DNA from: Microvirga sp.
GTDB lineage: Bacteria > Pseudomonadota > Alphaproteobacteria > Rhizobiales > Beijerinckiaceae
Direction of reading: 5' to 3'
Assembly (NCBI GenBank): GCA_031181145.1
Contig: JAPSLB010000035.1
Span: 1-52,057 of the forward strand
DNA: 52,057 nt
Each line of letters starts with the position of its first letter. Within the stretch, counting starts at the first letter, position 1. The notes under the pieces are model-generated. The model saw nothing but the letters and a program-made list of their open reading frames with translations, was not told the origin of the DNA and did not search any database. The position numbers and the translations under genes were made by a program. This document shows positions 17,966 through 24,175 of this stretch, piece by piece.

Positions 17966-18967
17966 CTATGTCCTCAGGGCCTCCAGGAGCGCGGCCAAGT
18001 CCGACGGTATGGGGTTCTCGAAGCGCAGGAACTCACCTGTCCTGGGGTGCTCGAAACCGAGGACCGCCGCGTGAAGGGCCTGCCTGTTCAAGGCTCTCAG
18101 AGCCTGCTGCTGGCCCTGCGTGAAGCGGTTCGCCTTGGTTTTGAACCCCGAGCCATAGACCGAATCGCCGAGGAGCGGGTGGCCTATATGAGCCATATGA
18201 ACGCGGATCTGGTGGGTGCGTCCGGTCTCGAGCTCGCACTGAACGAGAGAGGCGAGCGGGATCTCGGAGGGCAGGGGCTCCAGCACTTCGTAATGGGTGA
18301 TCGCGTACCGGCCGCGCTCGTTCTCGTCGGAGACGATGGCGATCTTCTCCCGGTTGTGCTGACTGCGCGCCAGCGCCGCTTCCACGGTGCCGCGCTTGCG
18401 CTCGGGCACCCCCCAGACGAGGGCGATGTAGAGCCTCTCCAGCGGGCCGGTGCGGCCATGGTCGGCGAATTGCTCCGCCAGGCCCTGATGCGCCAGATCA
18501 TTTTTGGCCACCACGAGAAGGCCCGAGGTGTCCTTGTCGAGCCGGTGCACGATGCCGGGGCGCTTCACGCCGCCGATGCCGGACAGGCTCTCGCCGCAAT
18601 GGGCAATGAGCGCATTCACCAATGTGCCGGATTCATGTCCCGCCGCCGGATGGACCACAAGCCCCGCCGGCTTGTCGATGACGATGAGATCGTCATCCTC
18701 ATAGACGATGGACAGGTCCATGGCCTCGCCCTGAGGCTCCGCAGGTACGGGCGGGGGAATCTGCAGGGCGATCCTCGCGCCTGGGCTCACCTTGCGGCCC
18801 GGATCGAGCACGGGCGCGCCGTCAACGGTCACACGGCCTTCGCGGATCAGGGCTTGCAGGCGGCTACGCGACAGGGCGCTCGCGAGTCGGGCCAGCACGC
18901 GGTCCAGCCGCTCGGCCGCCGTTCCGTCTTCCAGGGTCCATTCCTGCAGGGTCGTATCGTCCACCAT
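17966..18967 (-). CDS. rluD: RluA-family pseudouridine synthase (RluD-like)
   Basis: The 333-residue product isomerises specific uridines to pseudouridine in RNA. An N-terminal S4 RNA-binding domain (about 17-75, RLDRVLARLASALSRSRLQALIREG) precedes the catalytic domain, which carries the hallmark HRLDKDTSG with the catalytic Asp at about 142, RLYIALVWG, the arginine-bearing ETGRTHQIRVHM and the GDSVYG loop. S4 plus this catalytic type is the RluD layout, which modifies 23S rRNA helix 69; RluC-like specificity cannot be excluded. rpoH follows 198 bases downstream on the same strand but has its own likely promoter. Confidence 0.9.
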   Translation of the reverse strand: MVDDTTLQEWTLEDGTAAERLDRVLARLASALSRSRLQALIREGRVTVDGAPVLDPGRKVSPGARIALQIPPPVPAEPQGEAMDLSIVYEDDDLIVIDKPAGLVVHPAAGHESGTLVNALIAHCGESLSGIGGVKRPGIVHRLDKDTSGLLVVAKNDLAHQGLAEQFADHGRTGPLERLYIALVWGVPERKRGTVEAALARSQHNREKIAIVSDENERGRYAITHYEVLEPLPSEIPLASLVQCELETGRTHQIRVHMAHIGHPLLGDSVYGSGFKTKANRFTQGQQQALRALNRQALHAAVLGFEHPRTGEFLRFENPIPSDLAALLEALRT

Positions 18968-19011
18968 GTCCTCATTTTTTACCTGACCCCCTCTTTTTTC
19001 GGAGAAAGGGC

Positions 19012-19040
19012 TTGAAGGGATTCGAGATGGTGGTTATACG
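19012..19040 (+). promoter_or_regulatory. Sigma-70-type promoter of tRNA-Glu
   Basis: TTGAAG (19012-19017), a 17-base spacer and TATACG (19035-19040) end 20 bases before the mature tRNA, a fitting distance for a short 5' leader. Confidence 0.75.
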
Positions 19041-19059
19041 AGCGGCCTCAACCTTGCTA

Positions 19060-19135
19060 GCTCCCTTCGTCTAGCGGTCTAGGACGTCGCCCTCTCACGG
19101 CGAAAACAGGGGTTCGAGTCCCCTAGGGAGCGCCA
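19060..19135 (+). tRNA. tRNA-Glu (anticodon CTC), CCA encoded
   Basis: The acceptor stem GCTCCCT pairs with AGGGAGC, the D arm, the anticodon stem TCGCC/GGCGA with loop CTCTCAC, and the T arm CAGGGGTTCGAGTCCCCT... all fold as in bacterial glutamate tRNA. CCA is encoded at 19133-19135. A promoter precedes and a terminator follows, so it is a single-gene unit. Confidence 0.97.
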
Positions 19136-19151
19136 AAGGTTTCAAAGAGTT

Positions 19152-19175
19152 AGCCCCGCCCGTGCGGGGCTTTTT
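19152..19175 (+). terminator. Terminator after tRNA-Glu
   Basis: AGCCCCGC (19152-19159) pairs with GCGGGGCT (19164-19171), followed by TTTT. Confidence 0.9.
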
Positions 19176-19202
19176 GCGTTCTGCTCCGGTCTGCGCGAGG
19201 CT

Positions 19203-19342
19203 AGAGCATCGGATTGATCTAAAAGTGGATTCGCACTTTTGGGATCCGATCCGATGCTCCCTCTTGAGACAGCGCATCGTCGGGGGCGGGCCCGAAGGGC
19301 CGCGTCAGCGAAAACCGGGTCCACTTTTCCGCACGATGCGCT
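19203..19342. repeat. Composite nested palindromic repeat element
   Basis: The first half pairs GAGCATCGGA with TCCGATGCTC (19204-19213, 19250-19259) around an inner palindrome AAAAGTG/CACTTTT (19221-19227, 19234-19240). The second half pairs AGCGCATCGT with ACGATGCGCT (19271-19280, 19333-19342). A partial copy of the first half occurs at 45079-45110. It has no coding content, and a gene remnant ends against its right edge. Confidence 0.75.
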
Positions 19343-19720
19343 AGGCTTCGAGATCGTCTCCGTGGCGGGCGCCATCAATCTCTGAGGCTGCCCCTTGGTG
19401 AGTTGGAGGTCGGTTCCGTAGAGGGTGAGCGTCTTTCCAGCCGCCGCGGGTGAGCCGGGCTGCTCGTCCGCGGTCCATGAACTCGCCATAATCCCATCGA
19501 CGCGAAAGCCCATGGGAGGCGCGCCGTCGTTCTTCTCGCAATAGGCGATCTTCACCCTGTATGTGCCTGTATCGCCCGTGAACGTGCCTTTCACCGCGGC
19601 TTCCCCATTCCTGTTCATGTGTTCGACCGCGATGCCTCCTTGCGCCGCGCCTGAGAGAAGGCCAGGGGCCTGCGGATTGATTATTCGGACCTCAGGTAAC
19701 AACAGAGGCTCCGGCGGCAA
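19343..19720 (-). pseudogene. Remnant of a secreted carbohydrate-binding domain protein
   Basis: On the reverse strand a frame from about 19700 to 19343 encodes a stretch typical of beta-sandwich carbohydrate-binding domains found with secreted lyases and RTX proteins: GTFTGDTGTYRVKIAYCEKN, then GFRVDG and a LTKGQ turn. It has no proper start (only a TTG at 19720), lacks the domain's C-terminal strands and runs into the palindromic repeat at 19342. A second reverse frame just upstream (to 19692) ends in a helical segment (ATVDAAHEAYLKASSEQV) whose natural continuation would be this domain, so a frameshift near 19690-19700 is likely. I read it as a broken 3' end of a larger gene. The exact family is an inference from pattern. 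Confidence 0.5.
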
Positions 19721-19959
19721 GCAGAATGCTCACCTGTTCCGACGAGGCCTTCAGGTAAGCTTCGTGAGCCGCATCGACTGTCGCCTTGATGGCAGCCGTA
19801 TCCTTCTGAGCGTTGCCGCTGGGGCGGCGACCGTGAAGGATCCGTGCGGCCATGGCAGAATCCTTGTCTCCATGCGGAGTGGAAGGAAGGCCGCATCCGG
19901 CCGTGATGATCTGCAGCAAGGAGGGGCTCTTCCTTTGACGATGGGAGGTATAGGCCATG

Positions 19960-20393
19960 CTCCAGGCTGGCGAAGGGATTGTCCCGGCGGACCTCGCAAG
20001 ACGGAGCTCGATGATTGGTCCGAAGCTATTCTTATCAGGATCCGGTTCTCTCCTTCGTCCATGTTCAGCAAGTTCAGGATCTCATCGAAGGAGAGGCTTT
20101 CACAGAAGCGGTCGCGAATGAGACAGGGAGGCCACTCTCAAAGATAAGTCGATCAAAAATCCGAGCAATAATGAACTGTGGCCACGATTTCGCCCCATTG
20201 TGTATAGAAAAGTCTTCCGTCAGCCTAGTGCAATGGTATTTAGTCGGGCTGAAGTAAGTCAATCCATGACGAAACTACCATCTATATTGATGATGCGGTT
20301 GCGTACAAATTAAACAAGCTGACTCATATTTGCTCAAAAACCACAAGTCGTGTCTCGGGAATATTAATAGATGACTCAGAAGACACTGGGGCA
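19960..20393. other. AT-rich, non-coding-looking accessory DNA
   Basis: Between the two gene remnants the sequence turns clearly AT-rich, most strongly from about 20140 to 20420. Reverse-strand codons near 20030-20110 read SFDEILNLLNMDEGENRILI, reminiscent of the linker segments of RTX-type secreted proteins, but the frame is broken on both sides. No intact gene is supported. Confidence 0.45.
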
Positions 20394-20732
20394 ATGATCA
20401 TGTCTTTGAATCCCACTGTCGCTCCGAGCGGCACCTTCATCCTGTCCAATTGGAAGATCAGTCTTCCGGTGGAATCCTCTGAGAAAATCTCCAGTAGGTC
20501 AGTCGAGATCTTCAACCTGAAGGGCTATGAAAGCAGATATTTCTATACGGGATTCGATGGCGTCATGGTCTTCCGTGCTCCCGTCGATGGAGCGGCCACC
20601 GGCGGCCTCATGCCTTCCACTCTCGAGGCCGATGCGGCCCGGATGCGTGACAACCGAGGCCAAAGGATCGTGATAGGACAAATCCACGGTCGGGATGACG
20701 AACTCGTTCGCCTCTATGGTCAGGACAACTGA
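20394..20732 (+). pseudogene. Internally deleted family 7 polysaccharide (alginate) lyase
   Basis: The 112-codon frame carries two diagnostic parts of PL7 lyases joined too closely. Residues 17-70 read LSNWKISLPV, then YFYTGFDGVMVFRAPVDGAAT, the N-terminal strands of the lyase jelly roll. Residues about 91-110 read RIVIGQIHGRDDELVRLY, with the QIHG motif of the active site. The catalytic-arginine strand (usually R-S/T-E-L-R) that should lie between, and some 40 residues around it, are missing, and the entire C-terminal half with the catalytic tyrosine is absent. It would not be an active lyase. Start may be ATG 20394 or 20400. With the reverse-strand binding-domain remnant nearby it suggests a decayed, rearranged alginate-degradation locus. 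Confidence 0.7.
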
Positions 20733-20791
20733 CGAACTACACGGAACGGAGGCGGCTCTCATTTTCAGCGACGTCGCCATTGTTCGTGGTC

Positions 20792-20823
20792 ATGGCAGCG
20801 GATGCCTTTTCATCCGCTGCCAT
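20792..20823. terminator. Perfect 13-bp hairpin after the lyase remnant
   Basis: ATGGCAGCGGATG (20792-20804) is fully complementary to 20811-20823 with a CCTTTT loop. No T run follows, so it may be a terminator stem without a tail or a different structural element. Confidence 0.5.
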
Positions 20824-20906
20824 ATCTGACGTTCATCTTCCCGGCTTGAAGTTTCTTTCCGAGAATTGCTCCTGCCCGATTTATACAGAGCAAACATTTC
20901 ATGAGC

Positions 20907-20932
20907 GGCCCCGCCATCGTGCGGGGCCTTTT
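20907..20932. terminator. GC-rich terminator hairpin
   Basis: GGCCCCGC (20907-20914) pairs with GCGGGGCC (20921-20928), followed by TTTT on the forward strand. It separates the lyase remnant from the convergent membrane-protein gene. Confidence 0.7.
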
Positions 20933-20953
20933 CATGGGTGGCTATGATGACCG

Positions 20954-21364
20954 TTATTCAGCAGGGGTCATCTGAATGGTCGGTCCGGGCTCAACAGCGC
21001 GTGCTGGACGGAATACGAAATAGGCAAAGATCAGTATCGCCGCGAGGACGACGAGGGACGCGATCCCGGCAAGGGGGTCGGCCGCGGTATAGCCAAGATG
21101 AATGGCCGCAACGGCGATGGTGAGCACGATCGTCCCGATGGACCATAGGACGACTTGGATCATGGCCAGCCGGCTGGCATCCAGGGTCGGGCGACGCTCG
21201 TAATAGATACCGAACAGGAACAGGGATACCCATCCCAGCAGATTCAAATGCGCATGCGCCGGCATGATGGAATGGTCCTGCGACGCTGCCATTCCAATGC
21301 CCATGGCCATTCCAGCGATGACGCAAAGAACAGCGATTCTAAAGCTCAGGGATGATGCGGTCAT
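20954..21364 (-). CDS. Small four-helix membrane protein with histidine motif
   Basis: The 136-residue product has four membrane helices: about 8-28, 43-62, 75-97 and 103-122. Between helices 1 and 2 it carries HSIMPAHAHLNLLGW, a His-x-His pattern seen in small heme-copper-oxidase-subunit-I-like and related cytochrome-type membrane proteins, where the histidines may bind heme or metal. The function is unknown. The ATG at 21364 has AGGAGG seven bases ahead; the frame stays open to 21562 but the upstream part is AT-rich leader. Two AAAATCAC repeats 12 bases apart (21447, 21459) lie in that leader. It is downstream of the small-gene unit but separated by a terminator. Confidence 0.8.
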   Translation of the reverse strand: MTASSLSFRIAVLCVIAGMAMGIGMAASQDHSIMPAHAHLNLLGWVSLFLFGIYYERRPTLDASRLAMIQVVLWSIGTIVLTIAVAAIHLGYTAADPLAGIASLVVLAAILIFAYFVFRPARAVEPGPTIQMTPAE

Positions 21365-21526
21365 GATAGTCCTCCTAGCATAGGAATTCCCTCGGTTGGA
21401 TGTGGTTTTTTGTTTTAGGCACAATCCACCCAATTGCTCCGTGTGTAAAATCACAAAGAAAATCACGTTATTACAACGATATAAAGATATGCGACGTAAT
21501 CGTGGATGGGACCGGTCTGCCCTCGT

Positions 21527-21555
21527 AAAAGAAAACGGCCTGCGAGAGCAGGCCG
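21527..21555 (-). terminator. Terminator closing the small-gene operon
   Basis: On the reverse strand CGGCCTGC-TCTC-GCAGGCCG (21555-21536) is followed by TTTTCTTTT, 26 bases after the stop of the last small gene. Confidence 0.88.
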
Positions 21556-21580
21556 CTTGCAACGCAGACTCCTGATACCT

Positions 21581-21682
21581 TCAGCTGCGCTGCGTGACGC
21601 GGTCTTTGCGCGAACCCGAAGGTTTGCCTTTGCGGCGCTTATGCTTCTTCCAGGATGGTCTCATACGGGCTTTGCATGCCAT
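21581..21682 (-). CDS. Highly basic 33-residue peptide
   Basis: A short frame begins with ATG at 21682 (reverse strand) with GGAG six bases ahead and ends TGA at 21581-21583. The product has 33 residues, of which 14 are Lys or Arg plus one His, with WKKHKRRKGKPSGSRKDR as its core. Nothing hydrophobic is present, so a nucleic-acid- or ribosome-binding role is possible but is only an inference from charge. The upstream gene stops nine bases before this start, and its TGA lies beside this gene's ribosome site, which suggests coupled translation. It is the last gene before the terminator. No family recognised. Confidence 0.6.
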   Translation of the reverse strand: MACKARMRPSWKKHKRRKGKPSGSRKDRVTQRS

Positions 21683-21691
21683 TGCGGCTCC

Positions 21692-21901
21692 TCAAGGCTT
21701 GTATCGGTCGTCCGGCTCCGGGCGTCCGGGATCGGCCTTTTCCAATCCCTCCCGCTGCTGGTTCTCTGTCAGGGTGCGGTCGCTCGCGGACCGGTCGCCC
21801 TGCTCCTGGTGATCCGGGCTGCTCTGACTGGGATGGACCGTGCTGGTGTTCACGCTCCGCTCGGCCAACCCTTGAGCGCGGTCTTCGCCCTTGCCGGCCA
21901 T
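21692..21901 (-). CDS. Small hydrophilic protein in stress operon
   Basis: The 69-residue product is strongly hydrophilic, rich in Asp, Glu, Gln, Ser, Arg and Pro, with no hydrophobic core; it ends ADPGRPEPDDRYKP. Such composition suggests an intrinsically disordered protein, as in many general-stress-response products of Rhizobiales. Its ATG lies three bases after the stop of the upstream zinc-finger-like gene, and its own stop is nine bases before the next start, so it is the middle gene of a tight three-gene unit. No family recognised. Confidence 0.6.
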   Translation of the reverse strand: MAGKGEDRAQGLAERSVNTSTVHPSQSSPDHQEQGDRSASDRTLTENQQREGLEKADPGRPEPDDRYKP

Positions 21902-21904
21902 GGT

Positions 21905-22069
21905 TCACCCGTTGCCCTGAACGTCGCGGCGGTGAGCGCCTGCTCCCGCGCTCTGCTGGTCTTGCAGGGCGTGCTCGCAACGCTCTACGTGGCTCATGGC
22001 GCGCTGCTGCATCTGTTGGGCGTTATGGCACGGGTCGTCCACGTCCTGGTGGCAGAATTGACATTTCAT
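21905..22069 (-). CDS. Small C2HC zinc-finger-like protein, first gene of stress operon
   Basis: The 54-residue product has Cys at 3 and 6 (CQFC), CH at 14-15, and His27-x3-Cys31 (HVERC) in a predicted helix (QQMQQRAMSHVERC). The C-x2-C...H-x3-C spacing can hold one zinc ion, similar in outline to small ubiquitin-binding or DNA-repair C2HC fingers, though no relationship can be claimed. The tail is Gly/Ala/Gln-rich. AAGGAGG lies seven bases before the ATG at 22069, the strongest ribosome site of the three genes. A consensus sigma-EcfG promoter ends about 30 bases upstream. Role unknown; a stress-induced metal- or nucleic-acid-binding peptide is a reasonable guess. Confidence 0.72.
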   Translation of the reverse strand: MKCQFCHQDVDDPCHNAQQMQQRAMSHVERCEHALQDQQSAGAGAHRRDVQGNG

Positions 22070-22099
22070 GACAGCCTCCTTGTTGGCTAGTTGTGAGGC

Positions 22100-22124
22100 A
22101 ACGTGATGATGCAAGTCATGTTCC
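22100..22124 (-). promoter_or_regulatory. Sigma-EcfG (general stress response) promoter
   Basis: On the reverse strand GGAAC (22124-22120), exactly 16 bases, then CGTT (22103-22100) match the alphaproteobacterial EcfG consensus GGAAC-N16/17-CGTT. Transcription would start near 22092, giving a short leader with the AAGGAGG ribosome site. Confidence 0.85.
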
Positions 22125-22161
22125 GGGCGCGTACGGTTGCTTCCGGCCGGGGAGAGACACC

Positions 22162-23499
22162 TCAGCCGTAGAGATAGCTGGGCAGCCAAAGGCCAAGCTG
22201 CGGGAAGGCATAGAACATCACCATCGCGACCACGACGAGGAAGAGAAACGGCAGAACGCCCCTAAAGATCTCGTTGATGGTCACGTGGGCCGGCGCAATC
22301 CCTTTCAGATAGAAGGGCGCCATGGCCACGGGCGGCGACAGGAACGAGGTCTGGATGTTCAAGGCAATCAGAACGCCGAAGAAGATGGGGTCGATTCCGA
22401 AATTGTCGAGGAGCGGCAGAAAGATCGGTACGAAGATGACGACGATCTCCGTCCATTCCAGCGGCCAGCCGAGCACGAAGATGATAGCCTGCGCGAGAAT
22501 CAGGAACCAGAAGGGCGAGAGATTCAGGTATGTGACGAAATTCTCGATGGGCTGGTGACCGCCGAGAAAGGCGAAGATCGATGAGAAGATGAAGGATCCG
22601 ACGAAGAGCCAGCACACCATGGCCGACGTGCGAGCGGTGAGGATCACGGATTCTTTGAGTTTGACAAAGGAGAGCGAGCGGTAGGCTCCTGCGAGGAGAA
22701 GGCTCCCGAGGGCGCCCACTGCCGCTGCTTCGGTCGGCGTCGCAATGCCGAAAAAAATGGCGCCGAGCACGGACAGGATCAGGAGCGCCAGCGGAAAGAA
22801 GGAAGTCGCGAGAGACCATACGACTTTCGCCAACGAGACCTTCCGCTCTTCAGGGGGAAGTTTCGGGGCAAGGCTCGGGTTGAGCGTGCAGCGGATGATG
22901 ACATAGAGTACGTAAAACCCTGCCAGCATCAGCCCGGGAAAGAGCGCGCCCGCATAGAGTCTCGGCACGGAAACGCCTGCCGTCGCGCCGTAAAGAATGA
23001 GCATGACGCTCGGCGGAATGAGAATGCCGAGGCAGCCGCCCGCGCAGACGACGCCCGAGGCGAGGCGCGTATCATAGCCCGCGCGCAGCATGGCCGGGAA
23101 GGCGAGCAGCCCCATCAGCGTCACCACGGCGCCGACGATGCCGGTGGCGGTGGCGAACAGCGCGCAGGTGAGGAGCGTCGCGACGGCGAGGGAGCCGGGA
23201 AGGCCCCCGACGGCGATTTGGATCGAATAGAAGAGCCGGTCGAGGATGTTGGCCCGCTCAATGATATAGCCCATGAAGACGAAGAGCGGGATGGCGACCA
23301 GCGTGTCGTTGGTCATGACCGAATAGGCGCGCTGCACCACGAGCGCAAACACGATGTCGCCCATGGCCATGTAGCCGAACCCGAAGCCCAGCGCCATGAG
23401 TGTGAATGCAATCGGAAACCCGAACATAATGAACACGATGAACAGGCCGAGCATCAGCACGCCCAGTTCGGGATTCCCGAGCCCCCATGACGCCAACAT
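22162..23499 (-). CDS. dctM: TRAP transporter large permease (DctM)
   Basis: DctM is the sodium-coupled transport subunit of a tripartite TRAP importer for carboxylates or related acids. The 445-residue product has about twelve membrane helices and family motifs: FGFPIAFTLM near the start, IPLFVFMGYIIERANI, GCLGILIPPSVMLILYG, GIATPTEAAAVGALGS, and QTSFLSPPVAMAPFYLKG near the end. The frame extends upstream inside dctQ, but the ATG at 23499 overlaps the dctQ stop as TGATG with AAGGAA ahead, so translation is coupled. It ends the dctP-dctQ-dctM unit. Confidence 0.95.
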   Translation of the reverse strand: MLASWGLGNPELGVLMLGLFIVFIMFGFPIAFTLMALGFGFGYMAMGDIVFALVVQRAYSVMTNDTLVAIPLFVFMGYIIERANILDRLFYSIQIAVGGLPGSLAVATLLTCALFATATGIVGAVVTLMGLLAFPAMLRAGYDTRLASGVVCAGGCLGILIPPSVMLILYGATAGVSVPRLYAGALFPGLMLAGFYVLYVIIRCTLNPSLAPKLPPEERKVSLAKVVWSLATSFFPLALLILSVLGAIFFGIATPTEAAAVGALGSLLLAGAYRSLSFVKLKESVILTARTSAMVCWLFVGSFIFSSIFAFLGGHQPIENFVTYLNLSPFWFLILAQAIIFVLGWPLEWTEIVVIFVPIFLPLLDNFGIDPIFFGVLIALNIQTSFLSPPVAMAPFYLKGIAPAHVTINEIFRGVLPFLFLVVVAMVMFYAFPQLGLWLPSYLYG

Positions 23500-24083
23500 C
23501 AGACAGTTCCTTTCTTGAGGCCTTCTTGTTCGGCTTGTTCGAGGATGAGTTTTTCCGTCTCTTCCACGTCGTGAAGGCGAGGAGGCCACGTGCCTCTGCG
23601 GAGGCAGGCGATGCAGCGAACGACTTCAGCGGCGCCTTGAAACGCCATCAAGACACCGACGATGGGAATAAGCGCCTTGAACGGATAGATGGGCGGCCCA
23701 TTCGGCGAGTTCATGGAGTGCTCGTTCATGACCCAGGACATCTGCATGAAAGGAATGCCCGCGTAGATGAGCGCGAGGATGCTGGGAAAGAAGAAGAGAA
23801 AGTAGAGAACCAGATCCAGGCCGGCTTGCCGGCGAGGGGGCCAGGAACGATAAAGAAAGTCGCCCCTCACATGGTTATTGCGGGCCAGCGCGTAGGGGCC
23901 CGCCACCATGAAGAGCAAGCCGTACAACATGTAGCTTGCATCAAAAGCCCATTCGGTCGGTGCGCGCAGCACGTAACGTGCAAAGACTTCGTAACAGACT
24001 GCGAATGTCAGCACCAGAATCGACCAGCTCACCGTTTTGCCGATGAAAGTGTTGATGCGGTCGACGAGATAGACGAAGCGCAT
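23499..24083 (-). CDS. dctQ: TRAP transporter small permease (DctQ)
   Basis: The 194-residue product has four membrane helices (about 15-37, 50-70, 92-113 and 135-158) as in DctQ subunits, which hold the large permease and substrate-binding protein together. Typical features are WSILVLTFAVCYEVFARYVLRAPTEW in helix 1 and the cytoplasmic NNHVRGDFLY. The acidic C-terminal tail of about 30 residues is slightly long. It overlaps dctM by one base and follows dctP after a 92-base gap with a strong hairpin. The sequence before its ATG lacks a clear ribosome site. Confidence 0.92.
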   Translation of the reverse strand: MRFVYLVDRINTFIGKTVSWSILVLTFAVCYEVFARYVLRAPTEWAFDASYMLYGLLFMVAGPYALARNNHVRGDFLYRSWPPRRQAGLDLVLYFLFFFPSILALIYAGIPFMQMSWVMNEHSMNSPNGPPIYPFKALIPIVGVLMAFQGAAEVVRCIACLRRGTWPPRLHDVEETEKLILEQAEQEGLKKGTV

Positions 24084-24120
24084 GCAGGAGGCTTTCCCAA
24101 GTGGTGTAAGGGACGCGTGG

Positions 24121-24147
24121 CGAGGACGGCAGGGGGCGCCGTCCTCG
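24121..24147 (-). promoter_or_regulatory. Strong hairpin between dctP and dctQ
   Basis: CGAGGACGGC (24121-24130) pairs perfectly with GCCGTCCTCG (24138-24147). No T run follows on the reverse strand. Such a stem at the 3' side of the binding-protein gene can stabilise its mRNA and give more DctP than permease. Confidence 0.6.
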
Positions 24148-24175
24148 GTCGGGTCTTACGGGCCCGGCACGCGCC

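Noticed and set aside
17930..19015. 361-codon forward frame opposite rluD
   Set aside because: Antisense shadow; rluD has full catalytic motifs.
19060..19135. tRNA-Glu as attachment site of an integrated element
   Set aside because: No integrase gene and no second copy of the tRNA 3' end is seen in the window; only gene decay supports an old insertion.
20015..20257. 80-codon forward frame in the AT-rich stretch
   Set aside because: TTG start, no ribosome site and no recognisable pattern; it overlaps broken reverse-strand remnants.
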